DNA from: Eucommia ulmoides
Taxonomy: Eukaryota; Streptophyta; Magnoliopsida; Garryales; Eucommiaceae
Direction of reading: 5' to 3'
Assembly: GCA_016647705.1 (NCBI GenBank)
Contig: CM028328.1
Span: forward strand, 44,940,647-45,004,646
Length of the DNA stretch: 64,000 bases
The notes under the pieces were generated by a model. It was given only the letters and a program-made list of their open reading frames with translations, did not search any database and was not told the DNA's origin. This document shows positions 12,521 through 40,136 of the stretch, in pieces; the stretch's first letter is position 1, and the number at the start of each line of letters is the position of its first letter. The position numbers were made by a program, and so were the translations under genes.

Positions 12521-13073
12521 GGTGGCGTTTGGTAACTGTTTCTATTTTCATTCCAACAGTGGGATGGAAATTTTTTTTCTTTCTTAGGAGTAGAATTGCA
12601 TTTGATAACATAATTTTTTTTTATTTATTTATTTTTTTTTTTTGAGAAGAGAATCACATTTGGTAACGATTTTATCATAAAATAAAAAATAAAAAAAATT
12701 GTTTTGGCAGGACGGCAGCAGCAGCGGCCTCAGGTGGGTGACGGCGACAGCGGCAACGATGACCAGCGGGTGGGTGACGACAGCGAACAGCCGGAGGTGA
12801 CTAGTGACGGTCGCCGAAGATGGCCTTCGAACGGCGGCGGCAAATGAACAGTAACAGATATTGAGAATGGAATAGAAATAATGAGAAACAACTTTTTTTT
12901 GTTTCTCATTTCTTAAGAAAAAAAATGGGCACAATTCCTAAATGGGAATGGAATGGAAACGAAAACAAAAATTACCAAACGCTATTTCCAAACAGAATTC
13001 TCAAAAAACTGGGAATGGAATGGAAATTTTTGGAATGGAAACAGTTACCAACGGGGCCTAGCCAAACGCCACC
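12521..13073. mobile_element. Small TIR element (MITE), PIF/Harbinger-type likely
   Basis: It starts GGTGGCGTTTGGTAACTG and ends with the complement CCAAACGCCACC. The inverted similarity continues as repeated GGAATGGAAA words inside both ends. It is flanked by TAA on the left and TAT on the right, a near match to the 3 bp duplications of PIF/Harbinger elements. The centre is GC-rich (GGTGGGTGACGGCGAC and similar). The right end shows a second start-like word (GGCCCCGTTGGTAACTG), so a nested or compound end is possible. No coding capacity. Confidence 0.55.
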
Positions 13074-13076
13074 TAT

Positions 13077-13589
13077 AGTGCCATGAACTCCGAACTCTGC
13101 TCTCCCATATATTAGTCACTAGTAACCCTAGTAAAATAGATGACATCTTTCGCAAAGAACAAATTAACAATACATCAGACTTATAATCAATAAATATAAA
13201 CAAAGAAAAACATTAAAAATAAATAAAATTAAAACCTATTCTAACACCAAATCCCAATAAAAAAAATATAGAAACACGTACAATCTCAAATATATGTATA
13301 CGATACGAGTGCGACAAACCAAAAAGAAAATATGTTTGCTTTTCAGCACCGGAAGGAGTCAAATACCTATTAAACAACTTCTCCTAAAAACTATGTTCCT
13401 GCAATTAGATTTAGGAAATTACGAAATAACCAAATCTCACACCGAACACTACCTACCAATATGGTTTTGAAAAAAGTATATTCGAAGAAGAAGCTATTAT
13501 TTGACTCGATCTTCTTATGAATCTACAACAAGCTAACAAGTTTTAAGTTCTACAAAGTTGTACATGAAACCTGAGAGATATTTAGGCCT
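13077..13589 (-). other. 3' flank and presumed 3' UTR of the CFIm25 gene
   Basis: This lies directly downstream of the CFIm25 stop codon on the minus strand, ending at the small TIR element. It holds no other gene. A clear poly(A) signal could not be chosen, so the transcript end is unknown; the UTR may end anywhere in this stretch. Confidence 0.35.
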
Positions 13590-29461
<15,872 letters not shown>

Positions 29462-29617
29462 GTAATTGCGTAGCGCGAACTAATTTTCGTTAGGTGGAAA
29501 GTTTCGAAAATTTCTAGAGTGATGTAATCGTCATCTATCGCCGTTAGTCGAAACGAGTAGAAATCTCCGACGGCGACTGGAGAGAGAATGAAAGGTCCCG
29601 TTGCTAATAGAACAAAT

Positions 29618-29660
29618 TGGGCCAAGTGGGCCATCTAATCAATTAACACCCAAATGGGCT
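29618..29660. promoter_or_regulatory. Three site II (TGGGCY) boxes in the CFIm25 promoter region
   Basis: TGGGCC occurs at 29618-29623 and 29627-29632, and TGGGCT at 29655-29660, about 300-350 bp upstream of the start codon. Clustered site II boxes, bound by TCP factors, are typical of housekeeping and growth-related plant promoters. The role here is inferred from motif and position only. Confidence 0.45.
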
Positions 29661-29689
29661 GAAAATTCAACATTAGTTTAAAGAGTAAA

Positions 29690-30955
29690 TACCGTAATGG
29701 CTCCAATGGCTCACACATCAAGTAAAAGGTTGATTTTTTTGTGTCCCAAAAACTCAACCATTTATTAATTTTATCTTCCGTTTTTTTATTTATTTTATGA
29801 AAACTCCATTTCAAAAACTGTATTAATTTTATAACTAGAATACCCCTTAAATTATTATTTTTAATTATAAATATTAATTATCACATGAATATTTATTGTC
29901 CCGTCACCAACAAATATTCACTATCACCGCCGATCACACTGTTGCCACTACTACAGCAAATATTTGTTATCATTACCACCATCACCATAAGAAATATTTA
30001 CTGTCACCACCGCCACCCTACCACCATCAATATTTACAACTATCACCACCACCATCACAATAAATATTCATTATTACCACCCTACAATCAACATTCATTT
30101 TCACCACCTTCACCATCGCAATAAACATATCTATCATCACCACCTTAACTTTCATCATCACCACATAAGTTATTATCACCGCAATCACCGCAACTAATCA
30201 ACAATAAATATCAAAATTATATAATTAAAAGAAAAAAAATTGAAAAATTAACGGATAAAAAATCATTTCATTTATACATATTAAAAACAAAATCTACAAT
30301 TTACATATTTAAGAGAGAGAAAAATCACCCACAATTCGACAAAAATTTACCTCCGATGTCCCCATAAATGGTCGGCATTGGCCAAACGGCGGCTAGATCT
30401 GGCCGGGACGCCCAGATTTATTCACATGTCACTTCCGCCCAGATTTGGGCTACCACCGCCAGATCTAGCCGGATGCGGCCAGATTTTGGTCGTCGCAGGC
30501 AAATCTAGCCAGAGACGGCGGAGAAAGAGAGAGATCGGTGGCGTGGTAGTTTCAGTAAGACAGTGGAGCAGTTACTCCGATAGTGACGATGCCGAGACAA
30601 TACCGCCATAGGTCGGCGATGTAGGGGTGGTGCACAGATCTAGCCAGATTCGGAGCCACCGCCAATGTATTTGGAGAGAGAGACAAATTATAGAGGGAGA
30701 GAGAAAAGGAAAGAAAAAAAAAGAATGCAGAGACAGAAAATAGGTGGGTCTGGTCATTGGTGTTTTGCAAATTGAAGAGTTAAAATTAGGTTTTGTTTAA
30801 TAAGAGTGTTTTCGAAATTTCAATTTAAATTTATGGGTTTTTTTAAAACTTTTTTTTATATATAGGGTTTTGTCAAAATAAAAAATGAGCGCAGGGCCCA
30901 TTCTAATTTTTTTCTCAAAAACGGGGCAATCTTTAATTAATCCAAAGTAAAATTA
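29690..30955. repeat. CCA/ATC-rich repeat block, probably a non-autonomous DNA element
   Basis: No gene. The left part (29880-30190) is a low-complexity run of CACCACCATCAC words, the middle (30370-30660) is GC-rich (CCAGATCTAGCCGG words in both orientations), and the right end (GTTTTGTTTAATAAGAG to CGGGGCAATCTTTAATTAAT) resembles the right end of the next block (GGGACACCGTTTAATTATTC near 32480). Open frames inside are by-products of the repeats. True ends were not resolved. Confidence 0.4.
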
Positions 30956-31009
30956 TCTTCGTACTACTTTTTTTTTTTAAGACGGAAATTCCAATCCTGA
31001 AAATATATA

Positions 31010-32505
31010 ATATTCTGAGATAAAAATATCCATCAATTAATTTTTTCACAATAGACACTCATCACCACATCAACCTTTCATTATTATTGTCACAACCACA
31101 GGAACCATTCACTATCACCACCATTGCCGCCGCCGCCGTCAAACACACCCTTCGCCATTATATCAAAATAACCACTGCCATAGCAAAGATTTACCACTAT
31201 CACCACCACCACCATATCAAAAAGTGACCACCAACACCACCACAGCAAATATTTAATGTAATAAATATTCACCAAAGAATAAATGCAGCAAAAACAAAAA
31301 AAAAAAAAAAAAAAAAACAAATCTGCAACAAATTTCTACAAATTCTTTTATAGAATAGTAAAAAATTAAGGAATTGATAGAAAAAATTGAACATCAAACC
31401 ACAAAAATTATTTCAGTAAAAAAATATCACAAGCAACAAAAACTATAACAAAAATCATCGAAAAAGAAAACAAAACTACAGTAAATTTGTTGCAAATCTA
31501 CGGCAAATATCACATATCTACAACAAATTTTTACAGATCTACAACAAATCTCTTCACCGTTGCATCAAAATAACCACGACCACCACTGCCTACCACCACC
31601 ACAACTGCAAAAAATAACCACCACCGTCACAAATAAATATTTATTATTGTTATCACCACAACAAAATTCACCACCACCACCACCATATTAACATCGTCGC
31701 CGCCACTACCGCCATAGCAATTTCACCACCAAACGTCACAACAAATATTCACCGCAACAAATATTAACGAAAATATAAATACAACAAAAAGTAATAAAAA
31801 AAAAACACAAATCTACAACAATTTTCTAGAAATTTGGAGGTTTTTTTTTTTTTCTTTTTTTTGCAATTTTTTGATAGAACACTAAAAAAATAAAGAATTG
31901 GTAGCAAAAATTTAACACCAAAATAAAGACTATTTTAGCTAAAAAATCACAAGCAACTAAAAGATGCAACAAAAATCATTGTAAAAGAATAAAAATGTGC
32001 AACAAATTTGTTGCAGATCTCCAACAAATATCATCAGATTTGCAACAAATTTCTACCGATTTGGATGTGGAGGCACAATGGTGGTAGACAACGGTCGGCA
32101 AGGTGATTGTTGGGATGGCCACAGTGTAGTCGGAATGGTGGTGGCGGCCTTCGCTGAGAGTGTGCAGCGATTTGTGTGTGTGTGTGAGAGAGGCACATTT
32201 GACACAATGGTGGTCAGCACGGTGGTGGTGGTGGTGGTGGTGGTAGTTGAGGAGGTCGACACGGTGGTGGTGGCTTGAGTTTAGGGTGTGCAGTAGTTTG
32301 ACAGAAAGATAAGTGGGTGGCCAAAGTTGTATAGAGAAAAAAAAATGGATGGCTAGAGTTGTAATATCAATTTTAAATAATGATTTTTTAAAAAAATAAA
32401 TAAATTATAAGTAGTGTTTTTTCAAAGTTTTAACTTTAATTAAGTCTATGGCTCTATGAATTTATTTCATAAAATTGGGACACCGTTTAATTATTCTTAG
32501 TTTGA
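31010..32505. repeat. CCA-rich block with an internal approximately 490 bp tandem duplication
   Basis: Segments about 31080-31555 and 31560-32045 are diverged copies. Each runs from CACCACCA-rich DNA through a poly(A) or poly(T) region to ACAAATCT(A/G)CAACAA, CACAAGCAAC and CAACAAATTTGTTGCA words (landmarks 31317 and 31806). A GGTGGTGGTGG-rich arm at 32050-32275 faces the CCA-rich DNA in inverse sense. Frames at 31090-31320 and 31997-32278 follow these simple repeats. Probably a relative of the preceding block; no target duplication found. Confidence 0.45.
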
Positions 32506-32774
32506 AAAATAAGAAATTTATGGAGGAATTTTTTATTTTTTTTTAAATAATGCATATATAAAAGCGGTTATGCCTCATATGTTTATCCAAATAAGTAATT
32601 TTGTAATTATCTAGGATTTAATATTTTTTTTTCTTATGATTTTAAGATATCATGAAATTGGGTTTGGGTAATTCTATATGTACACCCTTTTTGACGAATT
32701 GTACACCGTGAAAATAATTAATTAGACTAGGTTGCTAAATATAAACACTAATATTCCAATTATGCCCCTACATA

Positions 32775-33278
32775 TAGGGATGGTCATGGGCTTGAGGGCC
32801 CGCTAAGCCTAGCCCTATATTTTTTAGATCCTGGGCTCAAGTTTTGAGCTCACGAACAGGATTTGGGCTCAAACTTTGAGGCCCAACTAAATCTAGGGGG
32901 CTTGGACTAGGCCAAATTTTTTAGGGTCGACCCGAGTTTTTTTTTAATATATATATATATATAATATAAATATAAATTAGAAATTTGTTCAAATCTCTTA
33001 ATTTCAATTGCATAAATCTACCCTATATTTATTTATTTTTTGATAGAAATGAGCCTACTTATGTTTTTTTTTTTTTTTTTTGCTTAATTTTTAAATTAAA
33101 AAATATTATAGGGATGGGCCGCCCCGAGGGCCGTGCTTGGGCCCTAATTATTTTCATAGGGCCGGGCTTGAGAATGAAAACAAGGTCCGATCTTAGGGCC
33201 AAGTCGGGCTAGGGCCTTGTATATTTTTGTAATACCCTAGCTAAAGCTTGGTCCGAGCCCTACCCATAACCAACCCTA
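32775..33278. mobile_element. hAT-type MITE, 504 bp
   Basis: Ends are TAGGGATGGTCATGGGC at the left and the complement of TAGGGTTGGTTATGGGTAGG at the right. The flanking 8 bp repeats are CCTACATA (32767-32774) and CCTACGTA (33279-33286), one mismatch. An 8 bp duplication and TAGGG ends fit non-autonomous hAT elements. The inside is GGGCC-rich near the ends and AT-rich in the centre. No transposase. Confidence 0.8.
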
Positions 33279-33464
33279 CCTACGTACAAAAAATGAAAAC
33301 TACCTACCCTAGTTTCTGAATGTACACAGTTACATTGTTCTATCCCTAGTTCCCCATCCCCAACCGCGGCCCCCGCTCCCTCCACAACCTCTACCAACCA
33401 ACGACTCTTCCTTTCTTCCTGCAATTAATCCTATATTCCTGCAACATCTTACTCCAGAGTATAC
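33279..33464. other. Short spacer, no feature seen
   Basis: Mixed intergenic sequence between the hAT-type MITE and the LINE tail. Nothing recognisable. Confidence 0.5.
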
Positions 33465-34075
33465 AACAACAACAACTGATCATTTGTTTCACTTAAATAG
33501 GGTCGGCTATATGAATCCATTTACGTCATAATGAACGATCAAGGGTCATCCTCTTAGTCAAGTTTAATGTCATCAAATCAATGTTAATAATCTCGTTCCA
33601 CAAGTCTTCTTAGACCTATCTCTCCCTCTAGTAGCCCCTCCACTTGAAGTAAATCGTATTTTCTTATTAGTGCTTCTATAGGCATTCTATGCACATGTAC
33701 AAATCACCGTAAATAATTTTCTCTCATATTTTCTTCGATTGATGTTATTCCTAAATTCTCTATAATAATTTCATTCTTAATTTTATCAATTCTCGTCTTC
33801 CCACTCATCCACCATAACATTCTCATTTTTGTTACACATATTTTCTTAACATATTTTGTTTTTACTGTCCAATATTCTGAACCGTATAGAAGCGCCAGTT
33901 TTATTGCAGTTTCGACAGTATCCTACGATCGCATATCACCCCAACTGCACTTCTCCACTTCAATCATTCTACCATGATTCTATGAGTAATATCCTTATCG
34001 ATTTCACAATTACTCTAAATCATTGAACTTAAATATCTAAAATGATCAACCATTGGAATCTCCTCATGTAAAGTC
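33465..34075 (-). mobile_element. RTE-like LINE 3' end
   Basis: On the minus strand this is the same LINE 3' region as 20885-21500, ending in CATATAGCCGACCCTA near 33498. A TTG-type tail (seen as CAACAACAACAA on the plus strand at 33467-33478) follows. The TTG-repeat tail and the GGCTAYATGAATCCATTTAC landmark fit RTE-like plant LINEs. The copy is 5'-truncated and non-coding now. Confidence 0.75.
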
Positions 34076-34607
34076 TAATCTCTGCGTGTGCATATTTTTA
34101 TTTGCATTTTAAAATAATTAAAAAATAATAGGATCCAGTGTGACATTTAAATTTTACTCTAAAATTTATAAAGGGTTATTATGATATTTAAAAAAAAAAA
34201 AAAAGAATTGGTAATTGTAGGGGATTAAAAGTTAATTTCAATTTTGACTTTTAAAAATTTAGGGATGATTATATTACTTAAAATATAATTTTAAGAGTTT
34301 TGAGATGTAATTAATAATTTCTTCATGGTAGGGGGTAAATTGTGTAAATATTAAAAATAAAAAATATATAATAAAAAGAATATAAATATGTGATGTGTTA
34401 TCTTAACAAAGACAACACACCAACCACGTATTTGTGTTGTCTAAGAACAACAATTGGTGACACATCATCAACATTAAAAAAAAAAAAAGTTAAATTGTAA
34501 TTTGGAGAAATCTAAACCTTGTTCTCTCTTTATATATATGTATATACATTCAAAAGAAAAAGTTACCTCCTCCTCTTGTGCTCTCTTTCTGAAGAAAAAA
34601 AAAAGTT

Positions 34608-35403
34608 TGTTGGTGTATAAAAATGATACACACCTCAAGTATGGTCCAGTCGAATGACAAGTAGGCTATTTTGCTGAAGTGGAGTCGGCGGTTGAAAATT
34701 CCTAACGTGATTTGTATTGGGTCTTGGAAGGACTGACTTGCTATGATCAGAGTCCTGCTCGTCGGGGAGTAGTACTTGCAGAATGCTCAGATTGGGATTT
34801 ATCTCGGTAAAGCCTCTCCGGCGTGAGAATCAAAACTTAGAGAGGAAAGGTACATAAATGCGTTAAGTAAGCAAGTGAATTCAATGCATGCGCGTAATTA
34901 AACGTATCTCGGGCTTGCATAACCTTTGGTATATATAAGTGTTGAAGATGATCAGTCGGTCCTAAACATAGTTAATTAGGCAAAACCATGTGTTTAGCCA
35001 ATAATTTAGGGTGTTTAGGGGATAATCACTGGCCTTGGGCCTTTAGGCCCATTTGGCGAAGCCCACGGGCCTCTATCAGACTTGTGGTAGTGAGCTGGTG
35101 GAAGAGAGTGGAGATCCTTGGAGTCTTGAAGGAAAAACGAGCTGGGATGGGGAGCTGGTTGAGATGATCGGCTAAGCCCCTGAAGTTAGTTGTCTAGGGC
35201 ACGACGCAGAGCTCAAGGTGGCACGTCCTTGCGGGGCACCGTGCTCTTCTTTGAGCGCAAAAGAGATTCTAGAGAGGAGCCGTGGTCAGCGTATGCTCCA
35301 GCGTAGCGCTGCGGATTCCGGAATGCGTTCATGTCACTACGAGGACAGACATGTAATTGGGCCCCAAGTGCTGGCTTCGTGATACCCAAAAATACCCTCA
35401 TCA
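34608..35403. mobile_element. Possible solo LTR inside the Tekay-like LTR
   Basis: A block of clearly different composition begins TGTTGGTGTATAAAAATG and ends near ATACCCTCATCA, obeying the TG...CA rule. A TATA-like stretch (GGTATATATAAG) lies near 34930 in the plus direction. Flanks read AAGTT and AAGTA, so a 5 bp duplication is at best imperfect. I read it as a solo LTR of another family; a TIR element is not excluded because the two ends are loosely inverted. Confidence 0.4.
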
Positions 35404-35623
35404 AGTATGAACATATATTTTTTTATGTATATATATAGTTTAGTATGTAAGTATATATAGATCGGTATATATACATATATGCAAAAAAATGTATATATGT
35501 GTGTTTGAGAAATATAGAGACTTTATATAGATATATAATTTGTGAGGAATTTGATTTAAAGTAAAAATTGTAGATTTAATTAAAATGATAATTTTTAAGT
35601 ATTTCGTTGACTAACAAATATTA

Positions 35624-36353
35624 AGGAAAAGTACATTTTAAACCCTCTAGGTATTAATATAATTTTAAATGGTCATTTTCCATTTGAGCGTTTCATTTTA
35701 AACCCTCTAGGTATCAGCACGTTTTTATTCAGTCCTTCCATTAGAAATTCTATCAAAAATAATGTTGAGGGTAAATCTGTTATTTTACATTTTTCTAAAT
35801 TTAATCATTTTTTAATATATTTTTTTTTGCTTCTCTCCCTCCCTCTCTCTCTCTCCCCGCCGGCCCCTGTTACGGGGGAGGAATCACCCCCGTAATAGGG
35901 GACAGAGGGTAAACCACACCCCCGTAACAGGAGGGTGCCACCCCTTGTAACAAGGGGTGTAACACCCCCTGTTAAGGGAGTGTTTTCACCTCCTTCAACG
36001 TGGGGTGTTTTCATAGGAAGGGAAGGAGAAAAAGTTGAGCGGGAGAGAGAGAGTGAGGGAGAAAAAAAAAGAGAGAGAGAGAGAAAAAGGGGAGGAGGAA
36101 GAGAGAGAGTTAAGTGGGAGAGAGAGAGATTGAGAAAAAATAAATTAAAAAGAAATTAAAAAAATCATTAAAAAATTAAAAATGTAAAAAGACTATTTTG
36201 CCCCTTTATTCCATTAAATTTGATAGATTTTTTTACAAAAAGACCATTTAAAAACATGTTGATACATAGAGAGTTTTAAATTAAATGCTCAAACGGAGAT
36301 GGGCCATTTAGAAATCTGTCAATACCTAGAGGGTTTAAAATATATTTTTCCCT
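35624..36353. mobile_element. 730 bp foldback TIR element with CT/GA arms (8 bp target duplication)
   Basis: Inverted ends of about 170 bp share TTTTAAACCCTCTAGGTATT, a TTTGAGC word and a second TTTTAAA-CTCT word in both arms. Flanking 8 bp repeats AAATATTA lie at 35616-35623 and 36354-36361. Inside, a CT-rich arm (35829-35860) faces a GA-rich arm (36040-36130). The centre (35863-35995) is made of short mirrored units around CCCCCGTAACAGG and GTTACGGGGG. The whole can fold into one hairpin. No coding capacity. Mutator-type or hAT-type by duplication length. Confidence 0.75.
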
Positions 36354-37799
36354 AAATATTATTAATAATTGGTTAATATTTTTCTGTAAATTAAACTAAT
36401 AAGTAGAAAAACTTTGTAATTGTTGGAAAAAAAAATTACAGTTAATATTGACTTAAGAAATTGGGTGTTTAATAATTTCACATAATTAAGAAAATTGGGT
36501 AATAGAAGTAAATGTATTGTTTTTTATGTAAATTATCGTTGTTAGATTTACAAGTGACGCCGACTACGAGAATATTTCGACGGTAGCCAAATAGCATTAC
36601 GATTATCGAGGTAAGTGTACTATTTTCTATGTAAATTGTCAAAATATATTTTCGTACTAAAATGTGAAAATAAAATATTTATTAAAATGAATTATTTTAT
36701 AACGTTAAATTGATCAAGTAAATTATTAAAATTAGAAAATAATTTTATTATTATCCTACTATGCCATAGTATAGTCCCGACGGGAGGACATGTCTTGCGG
36801 AATGTTATTGGTCCTAATAGAAGGGTCGTGTTGTGACCCGATAGGAGGGCATGTCCTGCTGGTGGTTGAGATATATATTATTTTTGTTGTTGATATCATT
36901 ATGATATGATGGTTTATTCCACATGTTGGTTCCTACTATTTGAGATATTGAATGGCCCTAACACTGATGACAACCTTAGATTGTACAGTTGTACAAGTTA
37001 TGATATTGTTATAACTCTCGATCGTGAGGTGAAACAATCATATGGCTAGTATGGAAGTGTGCATGGGGTATTTATTATGTATCAAAGTAATTTGACCAGT
37101 TGATTTAACTGCCTTTGTTTTATTTTGATGATATCTGTGGGTTTTTATTTTTGCTCAGTATGCGGTTATATTCTATTTTGGAAAGTGGGTATGATAGATG
37201 TATTTAATCCATAAATTATTTTTATAATATGAAGACAATACACCAATAAAATATTTTATCTCAGGTATTTCAGTTAGAGACGGGTCCACTACTGGCATTA
37301 GGTAGAGTTAGAAGGTGGTGTCGTATTTTTTTTGGGGCTGTCAGGACTGGTATTGATCAGAAAGGGTTCGAAATTTGTAGTTTTGATATGAAATATTTTG
37401 GGACATGTGAAATCTCAAAATATTAAATTCATAATATTAAAATTTCAATAAGTTATGTACGTAATGTTCTGGTTGGGTAATATCAAGTCAAAATCATGCC
37501 TATTATTATTTTTATCATAGTGGCGCAACGAAAACATGGCGATGGAGTGGTTTAACTTTTACCTCTACTTCTTTGCAAAAATAAAAGAGAGAAACCAAAT
37601 GGCAGCCCAAGGATATCAGGTCATTATAGTTTTGGTATTAGGGCTTAGGTTGTTTTATCAGTAGTGGACCATAAGATAGGGTGTTGATAGGTTGGTTCAG
37701 CACATGAGTGAAGTTATTTTAATTTGATTAAATAGTACCTTTTTCATCATGCATTGTTTGTTACATTGTTGGAATTTTTATTTATTAAATTTTATTTTA

Positions 37800-39035
37800 G
37801 ATTTTAAATATGGATCGTGAAAATGAAAGTAGTGGAAATTATGGACCCCAAAGAAAAAGAGGTAGGGCGCGGAAAGGAATGGATGCTATCAAATGAATAT
37901 TTTGGGTTGGGTGCCACTAATAGAACAGCAAACAAAGATGATGAAATGCCAGAGGGTCCAAATTAAAACAGTCAATCCTCAGACTGTACTCTTGAAAAGA
38001 TTTAAGGAGTTGGACTCCTCGACTTTTACAAGAACTGTGAGTCTTGATGATGTTGAAAATTGGTTGAAGAGTATAGGGCACGCATTCGAGGTGATTGACA
38101 TTACTGATGACAGTTGAGTTCGTCTCACCAGCTTCTAGCTAAAGGGGAAAGCCGAATATTGGTAGGAGAAAATGAAGAGGTTAATTTCAATTCCAGACCA
38201 GGAGATCACCTGAGATAAATTTGTTGCAGTATTTAGTGAAAAATATTTCCTTGAATCCTATCAGTTCAAAATGGATGAGGAATTCATATTACTAAAACAG
38301 AAAAATATGTCAATTTTGCAATATGAAATCAAATTTGTTGCGTTATCCCAATTTTCTCTTGATTTGGTAAAAACCGAGGAGATGTGATATAAATGATTCC
38401 AAAAATGACTAGATTTGTAGATACATTCAAGGCTGATTGCTAGACAAATCAAAAGTTACGTTGAAGTTACCCCAGATGTGGTTACATGTATCATGTCTTT
38501 ATATGATAGGGATGTATGTATACTTATTAATCCAAGTTCTACTAATTCATTTATTTCAACAACCTTTATGATGCATGTAGGAAAATTTCCCACTTTTCTA
38601 TCATATGGTATTATAATCTCTACCCATGTGGGCAAATTAGTATTGATAGATAGTGTGTATAAAAATAATTTACTTCACATTGGTAATAGAGAATTGTTAG
38701 TGGATCTATTACCCTTGAGTATTCATGATTTTGGTATGATACTGGGTATGGATTTGCTATCCAACTATCATGTCACAGTCGATTGTTTTAAAAATGAAGT
38801 TACTTTTAGAGTCCAAGATAGATCAGAGTTTGTGTTTTCGAGGGATAAAATCATTACCCCTGTCAGTTTGATTTTAGTTGTAGAGGCTAGGAAATTATTA
38901 AAGAAAGGATGTTAGGGATACCTCGAGTATATGATTGACACCAGTCAGAATGAAGTACAATTGGCAGATATCCCAATGGTCGAGGATTATCCTAATGTAT
39001 TTTCAGAAGAATTGTCAAGGTTGCCAGTAGATAGG
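37800..39035 (+). mobile_element. Part of Tekay-like element: gag, protease and start of RT
   Basis: Plus-strand gag text includes LKRFKELDSSTFTRTVSLDD (37983-38040). Protease text at 38478-38915 includes DVCILINPSSTNSFISTTFM and DFGMILGMDLLSNYHVTVDC. The RT approach PMVEDYPNVFSEELSRLPVD ends at the insertion point 39035. Broken frames throughout. Confidence 0.75.
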
Positions 39036-39258
39036 TGATAGGTGTAATTTATCTATTTATTCCGAAGTCGGTTTTGGTAGTTTTTGAGTACTTTTATAAC
39101 ATTTTAATATGTTTTAATATGTTTTTATGTGTGTTTATATGAATCAGGTATTTGGGATGAAAATGAGCTAAAACAGTTGAAAATCAAGCTAATTGGTAGA
39201 ACGGCGGTGGAAGAACGGTGGAAAATTGAGTAAAAAGACTAAACTTGCAACTGCAGCC

Positions 39259-39430
39259 TACCGCTGCAGCGGTAAAACTACTGGGAGTGCAGAAAGTTCA
39301 TCGCCACAGTGGTCAGGCTACCGCTGCAGCAGTGAAACAATAAGATGCTCACTGATGAACCACCACTGCAGCGAACAAGCCACCGCTGCAGCGGTGACCA
39401 CTGTCAACATACCCACCGCTGCAGTAGTGA
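39259..39430. repeat. Palindrome cluster, TGCA-core type, in the first Athila-like LTR
   Basis: Five occurrences of a dyad with core TGCA lie here. Two are perfect 16 bp palindromes: TACCGCTGCAGCGGTA (39259-39274) and CACCGCTGCAGCGGTG (39381-39396). The others are one-sided or slightly mutated. The matching 3' LTR (51090-51180) has three diverged copies. Spacing is about 35-60 bp. Confidence 0.8.
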
Positions 39431-40007
39431 CCCTTGCACCTTTAAAGTAGTTTTTTAGATATTTTGGTGCCCATATCTTGCCTCCTTCTCTTATTTTCGG
39501 ATATTAGACCTCATTAGAGAGATGTTAGAGATTTGAGAGTTTTGGGGAGAGCTCATCCAAACCCGAAGAAGAAGATCACGTTGCGAAGAAGGAGAAACAC
39601 TCTTGGAGTGGTTCTAGCATCGGATTTTCAGATAACGGCTAAATTTCTTCGTTTCTTTCTTTATTTTTTAACTTTAGTAGTTTGTTTGAGCATGTTTAGC
39701 TCGTTTATCATTGTATATAAGGTTAAGGTCATTGGTGGATTATCTATGGGATTAATATAGTTTATGAAAATATCGTTTGTTTGAATTGTGTTTCTTTAAC
39801 GGTTGTTCTTCGCTATTCGATTGTGTTTACTGATAGGTGAAAATAACCTATCTACTTTTAAACCGAATTTGTTAGTTTTTTAGCGTATTAGTTATATTTA
39901 ATTTAGTTTTAGTGTAAAATAGGTGAAGGAACGAAAAAAAGTGATAAACAAGCGAAAACAGTGGAGAAACGGTGAACTTAACGTGAAAAACAAGATTTCG
40001 GTGCATA

Positions 40008-40136
40008 AAGACCACCGCCTAGACGAGAATTCCATCGCCTAGGCGAAGAAGAGGCAGGAAGTTGGGTTGCCGAACCACCGCCTAGGCGGATATCCGTCAA
40101 AATCTAAACCGACTTAACCACCGCCTAAGCGGTGAC
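40008..40136. repeat. Palindrome cluster, CTAG-core type, in the nested Athila-like LTR
   Basis: Four occurrences of a dyad with core CTAG, including CCGCCTAGGCGG at 40078-40089. The 3' LTR of the same element has four more (46366-46491), including the perfect 16 bp palindrome CACCGCCTAGGCGGTG at 46476-46491. The arms match those of the TGCA-core dyads in the other family. Confidence 0.8.

Noticed and set aside
30378-32278. Several frames of 70-93 codons in CCA-rich blocks
   Set aside because: They follow trinucleotide and CACCAC repeats, occur on both strands, and show no domain.
34384-34462. Inverted repeat (GTGATGTGTTATC facing GACACATCATC) as a possible microRNA hairpin
   Set aside because: Arms pair only in patches and the site lies in transposon LTR sequence; not enough to support an RNA gene.
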